Shown in pieces: positions 48,101 to 60,131 of a stretch of DNA of 64,000 nt (positions are counted from its first letter, which is position 1; each line of letters starts with the position of its first letter). The translations under genes and the position numbers were made by a program. Below the pieces are notes generated by a model that saw only the letters and a program-made list of their open reading frames with translations, did no database searches and was not told the origin of the DNA. Source of the stretch: Sipunculus nudus (lineage: Eukaryota; Annelida; Sipuncula; Golfingiida; Sipunculidae); NCBI GenBank assembly GCA_026874595.1, contig CM049321.1, positions 5,137,479-5,201,478 of the forward strand, given 5' to 3'.

Positions 48101-51100
48101 TTAGCTCAGCTGACTTTCAGTCATGCTGAGCTATAGCGATCACTCTTTGTCCGTCTGTCCGTCTGTCCGTCTGTCTGTCCGTCTGTCCGTCTGTCCGTCT
48201 GTCCGTTAACCTGGCACAAATCGTAACCGCTGGACTTAGAATCTTGTAACTTTACATTCTGAGAGGTCAATGAAAAATCTCCTTGGAAACCAGAAATTAG
48301 GTCTCTGTTACCCATATCCTTCGAGCTATTGGGCCCCAAAGTACCCCCCAGAATAGTCAAAATTTTCATACAAAAACTTAAATATCTCATTAACTACATC
48401 ACTGATTGTCATGATTTTTGGCATACATATTTATCATGAGATGTTTCATCAGTTCCTGCAGATTAGTGACGCCACCTGTATTTTTAGATTTTTTACGAAT
48501 TTTTTTTCTCTATTTTTGAGACCTTTAAAAATGTGAACAACTGTTAACAGGCACAAATCGTAAAGACTGGACCTAGAATCTTCATTCTTGACACAGTGAG
48601 AGACCTATGAAAAGTCTCCATGGAAACCAGAAATTAGGTCTCTGTTACCCAAATCCTTTGAGGTATGGGGCCCCAAAGTACCCCCCAGAATAGTGAAAAA
48701 TTTCATACAAAAACTTCAATATCTCATTAAATCCATCACTGATGGTCATGATTTTTGGCATACATTTTGATCATGAGATGTTTCATCAGTTTCTGCAGAC
48801 TGGTGGCGCCACCTGTATTTTTCGATTCTTTACGAATTGTTTTCTCTGTTTTTGAGGTCTTTAAAAATGTGGACATCTGTTAACAGGGCACAAATCGTTA
48901 AGACTGGACCTAGAATCTTCATTCTTGACACAGTGAGAGACCTATGAAAAGTCTCCATGGAAACCTGAAATAAGGTCTCTGTTACCCATATCATTTGAGC
49001 TGTGGGGCTCCCAATTACCCCCCAGAATAATGGAAAATTTGATTTAAAAAACTGCAACATCTCAATAACTACAATACAGATGGTCATGATTTTTGGCATA
49101 CATATTGATCAAGAGGTGTTCCATCATTTCCTGCATACTGGTGGCGCCACCTGTATCGTTCAATTTTTTACGATTTTTTCCTTTATTTTTGAGACCTTTA
49201 AGGATGCTGTCATCTGTTAGCATGGTACAAATCGTAACGACTGGACCTAGAATCTTCATTCTTGACACACTGAGAGGTCCATGAAAAATATCCTTGGAAA
49301 CCAGAAATTAGGTCTCTGTTAACCATATCCTTCGAGCTATGGGGCCCTTAAGTACCCCCCCCCCCCCCAGAGTAGTCAAAAATTTCATACAAAAACTTCA
49401 ATATCTCAATAACTACATCACTGATGGTCATGATTTTTGGCATACATATTGATCAAGAGGTGTTCCATCAGTTCCTGCAAACTGGTGGCACAACCTGTAT
49501 TTGTTCGGGTTTTTTTTTAGGAATGTTTTCTCTATTTTAGAGACCTTTAAAGATATGAACATCTGTTAACAGGGCACATATCATAAAAACTGTACCTAGA
49601 ATCTTCATTCTTGACACACAGGGAGACCCATAAAAATTCTCCATGGAAACCTGAAATTAGGTCTCTGTAACCCATATTCTTAAGGCTGTATGGCTCCAAA
49701 ATACCCCCCAGAATAATGGAAAATTTGATACAAAAAGTGCAGTATCTGAATAACTACAACACTGATGGTCATGATTTTTGGCATACATATTGATCATGAG
49801 CTGTTCCATCAGTTTCTGCAGACTGGATGCGCCACCTCTATTTTTTTTCAAATTTTTACGAATTTTTTTTCTCTTTTTTTCGAGACCTTTAAAGATGTGG
49901 TTATCTGTCAACAGGGTACAAATTGCAACAACTGGACCTAGAAACTTCATTCTTGTCATGCAAGGAGGCCCATGAAGAGTGCCTGTGGAAACTTGAAATT
50001 AGGTCACTGTTACCCATATCCTTCAAGCTATAGGACTCTGAAGTATCCCTCAGAATAATGGACAATTTGATACAAAAGCTGAAGAATCTGAACAACTAAT
50101 ACGGAGATCATCATGATTCTTTGCATGGATATTGACCATTAAGTGTTTTTATTAGTTTCTGCATACTGGTGGAGCCACCTGTATTTTTGTATCCTCCAAA
50201 ACGAAGTTTTGCAGATACTATGTTTTTGACCAGGTTCCTCCGCCGCCGCCACGTTTGTTTCCAGAGAGCTCCTCTGAGAAAAATGGACCAATTTTTCCGA
50301 AACTTTCACCAATTATCGAGTCACATGTGAACTAGTGCCTAACCAATTTGTGTTGACCTCTGACCTTTCCCCTCTATCCAGCGTCCATTTGTGCGTCTGT
50401 TTCCACACATAAACCCTCATATCTCGGGAACCGATTGACCAATCAGGAAATAAAATTTATACAAATGTAGCCCTTGGATTGCTCTATAACATACACAAAA
50501 ATGGTGGCGCCACCTGTAACCATGTTTGCACAGTGTCCATCTGTTTATCTGCCTTGGGTTAAAATCACTCATATCTCTGCAGTGAATTGACTAATTCACC
50601 TGAAATTCGGCATGCATATACATCCAGGATAGCTTTCTTGATTTTATGACAGATGGCGCCACCTACATTCACGTTCACGCTGATCACATCCAAGCTCATA
50701 TCTCAGGAACCGTTTGACCGATTGGGCCAAAATTTTGCATGTATATAGATCTCACATAGCTCTTTATCATACGCAAAACTGGTGGTGCCACCTGCAACCA
50801 TTTTTACACAGCGTCTGTCTCTTTTCTGCCGTGGGATAATGTCACTCATATCTCGGCAGTGGTTTGACATATCTGCCTAAAATTTTGCAGTTTTATACAT
50901 CCTGGATAGCTTTCTTGATTTTATGACAGGTGGCGCCACCTACATTCTAGTTTATGCTGCAGACATCCGAGCTTATATCTGGGGAACCGTTTGAACAATT
51001 GGGCCAAAATTTTGCATGTGTATAGATCTCACATAGGTCTTTATCATACACAAAACTGGAGGGGCCACCTGCAACCATTTTTGCACAGCGTCTATCTGTT

Positions 51101-51826
51101 TTCTGCCGTGGGATAATGTCACTCATATCTCGGCAGTGGTTTGACATATCTGCCTAAAATTTTGCAGTTTTATACATCCTGGATAGCTTTCTTGATTTTA
51201 TGACAGGTGGCGCCACCTACATTCTAGTTTATGCTGCAGACATCCGAGCTTATATCTGGGGAACCGTTTGAACAATTGGGCCAAAATTTTGCATGTGTAT
51301 AGATCTCACATAGGTCTTTATCATACACAAAACTGGAGGGGCCACCTGCAACCATTTTTGCACAGCGTCTATCTGTTTGTCTGCCGTCGGCTAAAATTAC
51401 TCATAGGCATGTAGTGGTTTGACTTTTCTGCCTAAAATTTTGCAGATGTATACAACTTGGACAGCTTTCTGGATTTGTGGTAGGTGGCACAACCTACATA
51501 CACATTTAGGCTGCAGACATCCATGCTAATATGCAACATACCTCACTCTATTTCCCTTGCCACTCAATCCATGCCTCACTTCAACCGTTCCACTCTGATT
51601 TTGGCGGATACATGTAGTCACTTGTCGGCTACCCATATTCTAGTTTTTAAAGTTTACACATTTTTTCTCTATTTTTGAGATATATAAATACAGACTAAAT
51701 CTTGGCCTGTTGGTTAATCTGTTTGACGCTTCAGTTGGATGTGTATATACTACCATTCTGATGATAAAATTTCCTTTAGCGAATCTCTTCCCAGTCAGCT
51801 GAGCGTCATGACCCATGGGTCACTTG
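48101..51826. mobile_element. Satellite-bearing mobile element with 340-bp tandem units, split by a nested insertion
   Basis: The left end carries a hairpin (AGCTCAGC at 48103 and GCTGAGCT at 48125) and a GTCCGTCT minisatellite (48145-48208). Six units of about 338-348 bp follow, marked by GGYACAAATCGTAA near 48213, 48551, 48889, 49225, 49573 and 49915. The array breaks at 50188 and resumes at 51644 with TTTCTCTATTTTTGAGA. The right end has GTCAGCTGAGC, which mirrors the left end, then the perfect palindrome TGACCCATGGGTCA (51809-51822) and CTTG. The hairpin-plus-short-tail layout resembles rolling-circle elements. No protein is encoded. Confidence 0.65.
50189..51643 (+). mobile_element. Helentron/HINE-like non-autonomous rolling-circle element, copy 1 (nested)
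   Basis: The 5' end GTATCCTCCAAAACGAAGTT continues as TTGCAGATAC, an imperfect inverted repeat. The core is a tandem of about 277-bp units (GTCACTCATATCTCGGCAGT at 50841 and 51118). The 3' end has a short hairpin (GTAGTC..GGCTAC), a short spacer and CTAG (51640-51643). It sits between T-runs inside the satellite element, as expected for T|T insertion by Helentrons. No Rep/helicase is encoded. Confidence 0.7.
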
Positions 51827-52643
51827 TTTTTTATTATTTTTTTAATCATTCATTGCATGGGGCTCGTTCCGGGAGGTGGGGTTGGGGGTTCATTGGGCAT
51901 CTCCCCCTCACCTTTTGTACGAGAGGGGTGTACTTTATTCTCCCAGTCTTTAAGACAAAAACACATTTTTAACCAGCGATTTCCAGGTAATTCTTTGATC
52001 CACACAATCAATTTATAGTTCCTTCATATTTTCCTCATTACTCTTTCATTGTTCGTCTCATGCTGGGACAAGTTTGGATATCAGTAAATTGCTTCATTCA
52101 AAGTCATTAATATTACTCTTCATTTCATCACGTTGTTGAATATTTCTAAATCGGGGAAATTCAAATTAAATGCATGAAATACAGAAGCGTTGAAATTTGA
52201 GTTAATATTACTTATTTTAAATACTTCCTCATTTGTTACTGGGGGTGGGGGGATAGGGGGCAATGATATTTATTTTTATTTGGAAGATTTACTTGATTCT
52301 TATTTATTCATTATTATTTACCCTGAAACAATAGAGTGAGTCTTTGCAAACAATATATAGATCGCTCTTTTTATTCAGCTACATACCACAAAACGAAAAT
52401 TGGCCAGTGATCAATGTTGTTTGCCGCCCACCATAATTATCTAAAAATATGTTCAACATCAAGGTTCCATCCGGAACCTCAGCCGTACCAAGAACCTCGG
52501 TAGTGCCGACAGGAATCTATACACAGGAAAAAGGTTTCCAGGAGGATAGAGTTCTTAAAAGGTCCATCAGGAATCTAATAAATCACATTAACCCTACAAG
52601 CTAGTGCTATGTCTAAAAGATCTTATTTTTATTATTTATTGTA
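51827..52643. other. Non-coding, ends in the acceptor of the gene B start exon
   Basis: No gene is seen. The last 25 bases are a T-rich tract ending TTTATTGTAG, a good splice acceptor at 52643. Confidence 0.5.
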
Positions 52644-52652
52644 GATACCATA

Positions 52653-54903
52653 ATGGCGAGACGGATTCTGACAGCCGTTGTGGCGATTGTGCTTCTGACG
52701 TCACTGGCTTCAGCTAGCAGAAAAGAAAAACGAATTGAAAAACTTAAAGAAAGAATTGCAAAGAAGGCAACAAGTAAGGACGTTTTCATTATAAAATAAT
52801 AAAAATGGTATGAAAAATATCATATATTATAGTTCCTAGCGCAATATCGGCCCTCTGACATCACGACCAGAATACTGACCTGCCAGAAGTAGGCTGACCA
52901 GCCCAATTATCATTGCCTACTGAGTCGGGTTATCACGGCTTTTTAGTTCCTCGATCGGTACTTAGTTACAGAAAGAACATACACTGGAATATATACTAAA
53001 TTTACAGAAATAACTGATAACTACATGAATTATTCATTACATGTATTCATTGTGTGTTTTCGATCACGAGTGATCGGTTAGAAGTACTCGGAATCCATTT
53101 CTCGACTATTTGTTCTAAATGTAAAATCTGGCATGAGAGGACAGCTATCTGCCATTATGTTTCTGTCGTTCCGTGTGATTGTTTATTTTTATATATTTAT
53201 ATTTATCTCATATATGTTTAATTTCGCGGGACCACAACAATAGATTAAAATCACCCTGTTTTTAGCAACAAACCATGCACATACTGACATAGATGTCGTT
53301 AACAGACCACAGTGTAAAATACAGTGTAAAACATCCAGATCACAGATAATGTTTAAGGGGAGCCTTATACCAGTTCGCTGTAATTAGCATTTGTTTTATT
53401 CCGGTTTTGCAGCAGTCATATGAAAAATGTGTCTCTTTTACCTTCGAACAAAAGTAAAAAATAAGTTCAATATTCAAAACATTACTCCAGTCTGGTTTTC
53501 GTAACCTTCCCAAACTGCAAATTCAATATGTTTAAATTCAAAATGATAAGGAAATGCAAATGCACAAAATGCTAAAAATTAAATACAAAATATATATTTT
53601 TGTTGCTAGACCAGTTCCCTAATTAGCTTGTTAGTCCTTGAACATTAAATGGAACATGCACTTTGTATTTAATTCAGGGGTGTCGATTGTGAGCAAATCA
53701 ACACAAACAGATTTGCAACCATGTGACATATAGCATATAGTTTAGTTATTATGGTGTTGTGTACTAGTGTTTCCAGGAAGATTTTCGATTGAAAAAAGGC
53801 AAAATAGAATGTACATTGTTCTCATATTTGGATGAATTAAATATACAAAATTTAAATTTCCTGTCACCTTTTTAAGTCATCTTAATGTACATGCATTTTA
53901 ACACATCGGGCAGGTCACTTATAACATGAAGCGTACTCTTAACTTTAATCGGTCTATTGCGATAACTGGCGATTATTTACAAAAGACAATTTCTTGAATC
54001 GTTCATGTGAAAAAAAAAATAGACGAGACAACGCCGATCTGATCCAAGTCTGTTCGTTTGGTTTATATCCACATGTTTATTACATGTGGGGGCACCAAAA
54101 TAATAACACATTCAACTAGGACATCTAGCTGCAGGGGCTGCAGGATTTTTGAAAAGAGGGGTTCAACACAAGAGGATTCATGAAAAACCTAAAGAAATGG
54201 TCCGGAAAAAGGGGCCCGTAAAAATTGGTCTGAAAACCTTAAACAGAAGGGGGGGGGGGGGGGGTTTGACCCCCTCGACAACCCCCCCCCCCCACCTTGA
54301 TTCACTTCTGGGCTGCATGTCTAAGGAACCGGAAAATCGCAGATGGCGTTTAACACTTAGTGACTTTTAAACTTCCTCACGGTAACAGGAAGTCTCGGCC
54401 CCAGAGACACTCGTCCCAGAGACACTCCGCCGTAGAGACTCCCGGTCCCTGGCGGACGGACCTGGAGACACTCGGCCCCGAGATGTGCTCTAGACGCAGT
54501 TCTTCGAGGTCTGCTTCAAACCCAGGGAAACAACCTATATAAGATATGCGCTTCCATGGGGGTCCTGAGTTGCTCAGAAACAGACTATTATGTGATATAT
54601 ATTAATGGAAAATACTTGATATAAAACAAAGATTTTATTTATTTTTGAATAATTCAAGTTTTATTTTCTCATATTCAGCATTAGGATTGAAATTCTAATT
54701 AAATAAAACAAGAACACATACGAGAAGCTCATAATTAACATCCTAATGAATTAAAACATAAACAAATACAAGAGATATATAGCGAACAATTATAAAATGT
54801 AGCAAAGATTATAGCAAAAATAGCAAATTAAACATGCTGTATACCTTAAATGTTACATTTTAAATAGACAACCAACATTTTGTGCTACCTAGCCAATATA
54901 TAA

Positions 54904-54993
<90 letters not shown>

Positions 54994-57900
54994 TGTAGCT
55001 AAATTAATTACAAAGTTTTAAAACATGTTTCTGGACAATGTTGATTCATAATTTAATCTGCATTTTAACATTGATATAATTCAAGTTTTTGGACTAACCG
55101 TTTATTTTTTTATTACTTTTCGTAAATAGGATTTTTTTTATTGAAAGTAACACCAAGTTTCTTTTCCTACGTAAATGAAATTCAACTTAGATTTTCACAA
55201 AGATAATTTAAAGATATAAATCTGAATTTAACGGTTACGACTGAGTTGAACTAATTAATTGGTTCCAAACATAAATCCCAAAACATAATAACCTTTGATG
55301 CAGATCTATTTCTTTCCTTCATTCTGAGTGCCGATCTGTCTTTCTGTTTGTCCCTCTTTCTTTCACTCTTTTTTTACTTCCAGTCTTTCTGCCACTGTTT
55401 ACAGAGGTCGGCAGCTCTTGATTATCGGTCTAGTAAATATGGGTGTCTCTTTTGTGCGTCACGTCTATTAAGACGTGTACATTTCACAGGTTGGTGGTTC
55501 GATGTCGCTACAGAATAGACTAATTGTATACGCCAAAACAGAGTTTTGCGGATACTATGTTTTCAGTGGGACGCCGCCGCCGCCGCGTAGGTTTCCGGAG
55601 AACTCCTCCGTAACCGCTGGGCGGAATTTTACGAAACCCGGGATTATGATTGGGTCACATGTGAACTGCTACACCCCGATTTTGTTTTGACCTCTGCCTT
55701 TCCTCTGCGCTCTGCGTTCATTTGTGCGTCTGTGTTCACACATAAACCCCCATATCTCTGGACTCGTTTGACCGATCGGGCTAAAAAAAATACACAAATG
55801 TAGCCCCTGGATAGCTTTATAACATACACCAAAAATGGTGGCGCTAACTTCAAACATTTTTGAACTGCGTCCATATGTTCATCTGCCTTGGGATAAAATC
55901 ACTCATATCTCTGCATTGGTTGGACTTATCCACCTGAAATTTTTCATGTATATACATCCTGGATATTTATGATTTGTTCTTGATCTTATGACAGGCGGCG
56001 CCACCTACGTTCACGTTTACGCTACAGACATCCAAGCTCATATCTCGGGAACCGTCTGACCGATTAGGCCAAAATTTTGCATGTGTATAGATCTCACATA
56101 GCTCTTCATCATACACAAAACTGGTGTCGGCTAAAATCACTCATATCTCAGTAGTGGTCTGACTGATCTGCCTAAAATTTTGCATGTTTATACATCTTGG
56201 ATAACTTTCTCGATTTTGTGGCAGGTAGCGCCACCTGCACTAATGTTGACGCTGCAGACATTCAGGCTTATATCTCAGGACTGTTTTGACATATCCACCT
56301 GAAAGTTTGCATGTGTATACATCTCACATAGCTCTTAATCATACACAAGATTGGTGACGCCACCTGCCACTTTTTTGCACAGCGTCCTCCTGTTTGTCTG
56401 CTGTCGGATAAAATCACTCATATACAAGTAGTTGTTTGACTTATCTGCCTAAAATTTTGCATAAGTATACAACTTGGACAGCTTTCTGGATTTTGTGGTA
56501 GGTGGCGCAACCTACATACACATTTCGGCTGTAGACATCCATGCTAATATGCAACACACCTCACTCTATTTCCCCTTGCCACTCAAATAATGCCTCACTT
56601 CACCCGTCCCACTAATTTCCGCGGATACACGTAGTCGCTTGTCGACTACCCGTATTCTAGTTTCTCACAATTATGTCAGCATGAAAAAGACATAAGGCAG
56701 ACTATCATTCCGAAAAAGTTGATTACTAATTTATTTTCTCTTTCTGGTGTTCTTTGACTCGCAAAAAATAGTCTAAAAAAACAGTTGCCCGGGGATGGTG
56801 GAACGGATTATATTTATAAGGTTGCCAAGCTACCTTGGCTTATAATAAATTGGTGCCATTCTCAGTATATTCAGATAAGCAGTTTTATACCTGCGTGCTA
56901 CCGTCCCGGATGCCAATCAAACCTGACTTGCATGTCTTGAGTTATGATTTCAGTTATATTTGAATTAGCAGTTTTCTGCATAATGCCCATTTTTTTCTGA
57001 TTTTCATACAATGCAAACACCTTTGAAGTATAGCCCCGTAGGCATGCACCAACTACTAACAAGGCCAACGCATATTACGTTATCAAAGCTTTCCAGAAAA
57101 TAAGCTCTCTGAAATATTGCCTTAAAGGTGCAGGGTTAGTGCGGAACTATACGACTCTTTAAGTTAACTTAATATCTCAACCAATTTTACCTTATTTTAC
57201 AGGAATAGGAGATTGCATTGGGATGATTGACAACTATCTAGGAGAATTATCTGAACGTGAGTATTTTTCAGTTTCCTTTTATATGGATCATCATCTCGCG
57301 CATGCGTATGTAAGCCAGAACCTATACGATTATTATTTCAACGAGCGTTTTGTTGGCTGCTGTGGAAATGTTTATAAACCACTTTCACGGATTTCTTATT
57401 TTGCCTTTTATCTATAGTTTAATATGACAGACAGAAAAGGCCCACGTTACAGTAAACGGTAAATGGATTTACATGTTGACTAAGTGGGTTTACAGACCAG
57501 GTTGTAATTATCTAGTTGAAACATTACAATTAACATTTCAGTTATTATGATGAATTACGGCATAACAGTGGCATAGGTCTACAGAGAAAGGGGAATTAAT
57601 ATCTGAATAAAAAGATTCTCACGTGGGTATGACAGAATGATGCTCACTTCTTAAGTATTATTATAATATCTTTGTATATAAACTGGGATATACATTTTGG
57701 TAGTTAGAAAGCAAAACATTTCAAGAAGTAATATAAGCATGTATATATCAATTAATGATTATTCTTTTATATATATCACAACATTAATATATTGTTTTTT
57801 TCAGCTTGCGCGGGAGTGGATACAAAAGCAGTGGCAGAATTTAAAATTGCCTCACTTCAAATTTTGGTAAATGTTCAACAAACGACTGGATATGTTGCCC

Positions 57901-59138
57901 CTGCCATGACCTCATTGCAAACCTTTGCTGATGAAGAAGCGGCTGCTGAGGCAGAAGAAGAAACTGGTGAAGCCGGAGGAGAAGCTGGTGAGGCTGAAGG
58001 AGAAGCTGGTGAAGCTGAAGGAGAAGCTGGTGAGGCTGGAGGAGAAGCTGGTGAGGCTGGAGGAGAAGCTGGTGAGGCTGAAGGAGAAGCTGGTGAGGCT
58101 GAAGGAGAAGCTGGTGAGGCTGAAGGAGAAGCTGGGGAGGCTGGAGGAGAAGCTGGTGAAGCTGGAGGAGAAGCTGGGGAGGCTGGAGGAGAAGCTGGTG
58201 AGGCTGGAGGAGAAACTGGTGAAGCTGAAGGAGAAGCTGGTGAGGCTGAAGGTGAAGGTGGTTTTACTATAATATTTCCAGGAGGCGAAGGCGCTGGTGC
58301 TGAGGAGACACCTGAAGGTGGTGAGGCTGGAGGAGAAGGTGGTGAGGCTGAAGGAGAAGCTGGTGAAGCTGAAGGAGAAGCTGGTGAAGCTGAAGGAGAA
58401 GCTGGTGAGGCTGAAGGAGAAGCTGGTGAAGCTGAAGGAGAAGCTGGTGAGGCTGAAGGAGAAGCTGGTGAGGCTGAAGGAGAAGCTGGTGAGGCTGAAG
58501 GAGAAGCTGGTGAGGCTGAAGGAGAAGCTGGTGAAGCTGAAGGAGAAGCTGGTGAGGCTGAAGGAGAAGCTGGTGAAGCTGAAGGAGAAGCTGGTGAGGC
58601 TGAAGGAGAAGCTGGTGAGGCTGAAGGAGAAGCTGGTGAGGCTGAAGGAGAAGCTGGTGAAGCTGAAGGAGAAGCTGGTGAGGCTGAAGGAGAAGCTGGT
58701 GAAGCTGAAGGAGAAGCTGGTGAGGCTGAAGGAGAAGCTGGTGAAGCTGAAGGAGAAGCTGGTGAGGCTGAAGGAGAAGCTGGTGAGGCTGAAGGAGAAG
58801 CTGGTGAGGCTGAAGGAGAAGCTGGTGAGGCTGAAGGAGAAGCTGGTGAGGCTGAAGGAGAAGCTGGTGAGGCTGAAGGAGAAGCTGGTGAGGCTGAAGG
58901 AGAAGCTGGTGAGGCTGAAGGAGAAGCTGGTGAGGCTGAAGGAGAAGCTGGTGAAGCTGAAGGAGAAGCTGGTGAGGCTGAAGGAGAAGCTGGTGAAGCT
59001 GAAGGAGAAGCTGGTGAAGCTGAAGGAGAAGCTGGTGAGGCTGAAGGAGAAGGTGGTGAGGCTGAAGGAGAAGCTGGTGAAGCTGAAGGAGAAGCTGGTG
59101 AGGCTGCAGTTTTAATTACACTTAATTTACATTTTTAA
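52653..59138 (+). CDS. Gene B: secreted acidic GEAGEAE heptad-repeat protein (three coding exons)
   Basis: Coding exons are 52653-52773, 57203-57256 and 57805-59138. Both introns are phase 1 with consensus ends (AGTAAG / TTTTACAG and CGTGAG / TTTTTCAG), and the joined frame is open for 502 residues. Residues 1-21 form a signal peptide ([19 protein letters not shown]). Residues 22-40 are a Lys/Arg/Glu-rich helix, and Cys45 and Cys60 flank a short conserved-looking segment. A hydrophobic-acidic stretch reaches about 110. After it come about 50 heptads of consensus GEAGEAE, interrupted once at about 209-230 by [20 protein letters not shown]. The last nine residues (VLITLNLHF) come from an inserted LINE fragment. 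Function is not recognised. A secreted, highly acidic matrix, mucus or mantle product is possible but unproven. Confidence 0.75.
54130..54310. mobile_element. Poly-G/poly-C MITE relative
   Basis: ATGGTCCGGAAAAAGG and AAAACCTTAAACAGAAGG are reverse complements of core sequence at 39830-39865. A G-run and a C-run lie at 54250-54292. Its ends are not sharply defined. Confidence 0.55.
54905..54988. repeat. Compound (TA)n(GA)n microsatellite
   Basis: TA repeats to about 54950 pass directly into GA repeats to about 54988. Confidence 0.97.
55526..56660 (+). mobile_element. Helentron/HINE-like element, copy 2, in gene B intron 1
   Basis: The 5' end GTATACGCCAAAACAGAGTT then TTGCGGATACTATG aligns with 50189. 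The 3' end has a perfect 7-bp stem (GTAGTCG/CGACTAC), a short spacer and CTAG (56657-56660). Internal units resemble those of copy 1 but are fewer. It is non-coding. Confidence 0.7.
56661..57202. other. Gene B intron 1, right part
   Basis: AT-rich, ending in the acceptor CTTATTTTACAG. No other exon is seen. Confidence 0.6.
57257..57804. other. Gene B intron 2
   Basis: A 548-bp intron from GTGAGT to TTTTTTTCAG. Read-through from exon 2 gives a short open frame with no domain, so it is intronic. Confidence 0.7.
57960..59106 (+). repeat. Array 3: 21-nt coding minisatellite in gene B exon 3
   Basis: The unit is GAAGCTGGTGARGCTGAAGG plus A, seven codons, highly homogeneous from about 58330 to 59100. 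Variants GGA/GAA at one codon cluster near the 5' end. It ends abruptly in a LINE sequence. Confidence 0.97.
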
Positions 59139-60055
59139 TGTTTGTCTGAATGAGCTTGATGCAGACGAGACAAGCTTCAAAACCAAAGTTATATCCGTAA
59201 AACTGATTAACAATATAATATCAGCGTTTGAATTAATTGACTTGTTTAGGATAAGGAACCCAGAGGAACGTCTGTACACTTGGAGAACAAAATCCACTTT
59301 GCGTCAACGCAGACTTGATTACATATTCTTAAATAGTGAGATGAATGCCCATGTTAAAAATATAAAGATTGCTTCGGCTATTCTGACAGATTATTCAGCC
59401 GTTGTTTATCACTTTAACTCGATACGAGAAAGAGGATATGTACCTTCACATTGGAAACATAATATATTATTATTAAAGGACCTTCTGTTAAAAAGTAAAT
59501 TTAAGGAGTACGTAAATGGTTTGAGGAACAAGGATAGAAATGATATTGGGGCAAAACAGTGGTGGGAATATTTAAAGTTTAGAATACTAGAATTTTCTAT
59601 TAAATTCTCTAAAGAAAAGAGGAAGAAAGAGAGGGAGGAACTGTTAAACCTTGAAAAGGCTCTGTTTAATGCAGAGTTAAATCTATCAAGTCAAACAATA
59701 TATAATGGAATTAAAAAGAAAATTGAGGAATATTACGAAAACTTAAATGCAGGACAGATAGTAAGATCACATGTGTTGAATGGTTTGAAGAAGGGGAACG
59801 AAATACTAAGTTTTTTTTAAATATGGCAAGGAAAAACAAAACGGGAACAACTGTTAAGAGATTAATTAAGTCGGATAAAGACTTAGCAAGCTCCAAAGAA
59901 ATTATGGAAGAAATAAGATTGTTTAAAAAAATGTATTCCAGAAAGACAGATACCAGTGAGAGTGAATGCTCTGATTTTCTTTCTAAAGTCAATGTTCCCC
60001 GTTTGTCTGAAAATGACATTCTAAGCTGCGAAGGTACACTTACAAAGAACCTGAA
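59107..60055 (+). mobile_element. LINE fragment (endonuclease C-terminus to start of RT region) inserted in the gene B array
   Basis: From 59134 one frame reads through CLNELDADETSF, NPEERLYTWR, RRLDYIFL, ILTDYSAVV, then WWEYLKFRILEFSIKFSKEK to 59820. After a frameshift near 59795 it continues TGTTVKRLIKSDKDL and CEGTLTKNL. This order matches L1/Tx1-like elements between endonuclease and reverse transcriptase. The usual SDH catalytic motif is TDY, so it is inactive. Both ends are truncated, there is no poly(A), and heptad-repeat sequence flanks it on both sides. Confidence 0.8.
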
Positions 60056-60131
60056 GGAATAGCTGGGGTGGCTGAAGGAGAAGGTGGTGAGACGCTTGTT
60101 CAAATCTATGAAGTTCACATCTGGATAATTT
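60053..60131 (+). pseudogene. Severed 3' end of the gene B array
   Basis: Directly after the LINE fragment the sequence again encodes heptads (EGIAGVAEGEGGE) and then a unique tail LVQIYEVHIWII with TAA. This is probably the original C-terminus of gene B, cut off by the LINE. ATTAAA-like signals follow (about 60155-60190). Confidence 0.6.

Larger units (their letters stand above)
52774..55525. other. Gene B intron 1, left part
   Basis: AT-rich. Contains a poly-G/poly-C MITE relative (about 54130-54310) and a (TA)n-(GA)n microsatellite (54905-54988). No exon is seen. Confidence 0.6.

Noticed and set aside
58255-58282. A 24-nt intron in the gene B array
   Set aside because: Too short for any known spliceosomal intron in animals, and the frame is open without removing it.
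59823-60062. Separate 79-codon gene after gene B
   Set aside because: It is the frameshifted continuation of the LINE fragment.
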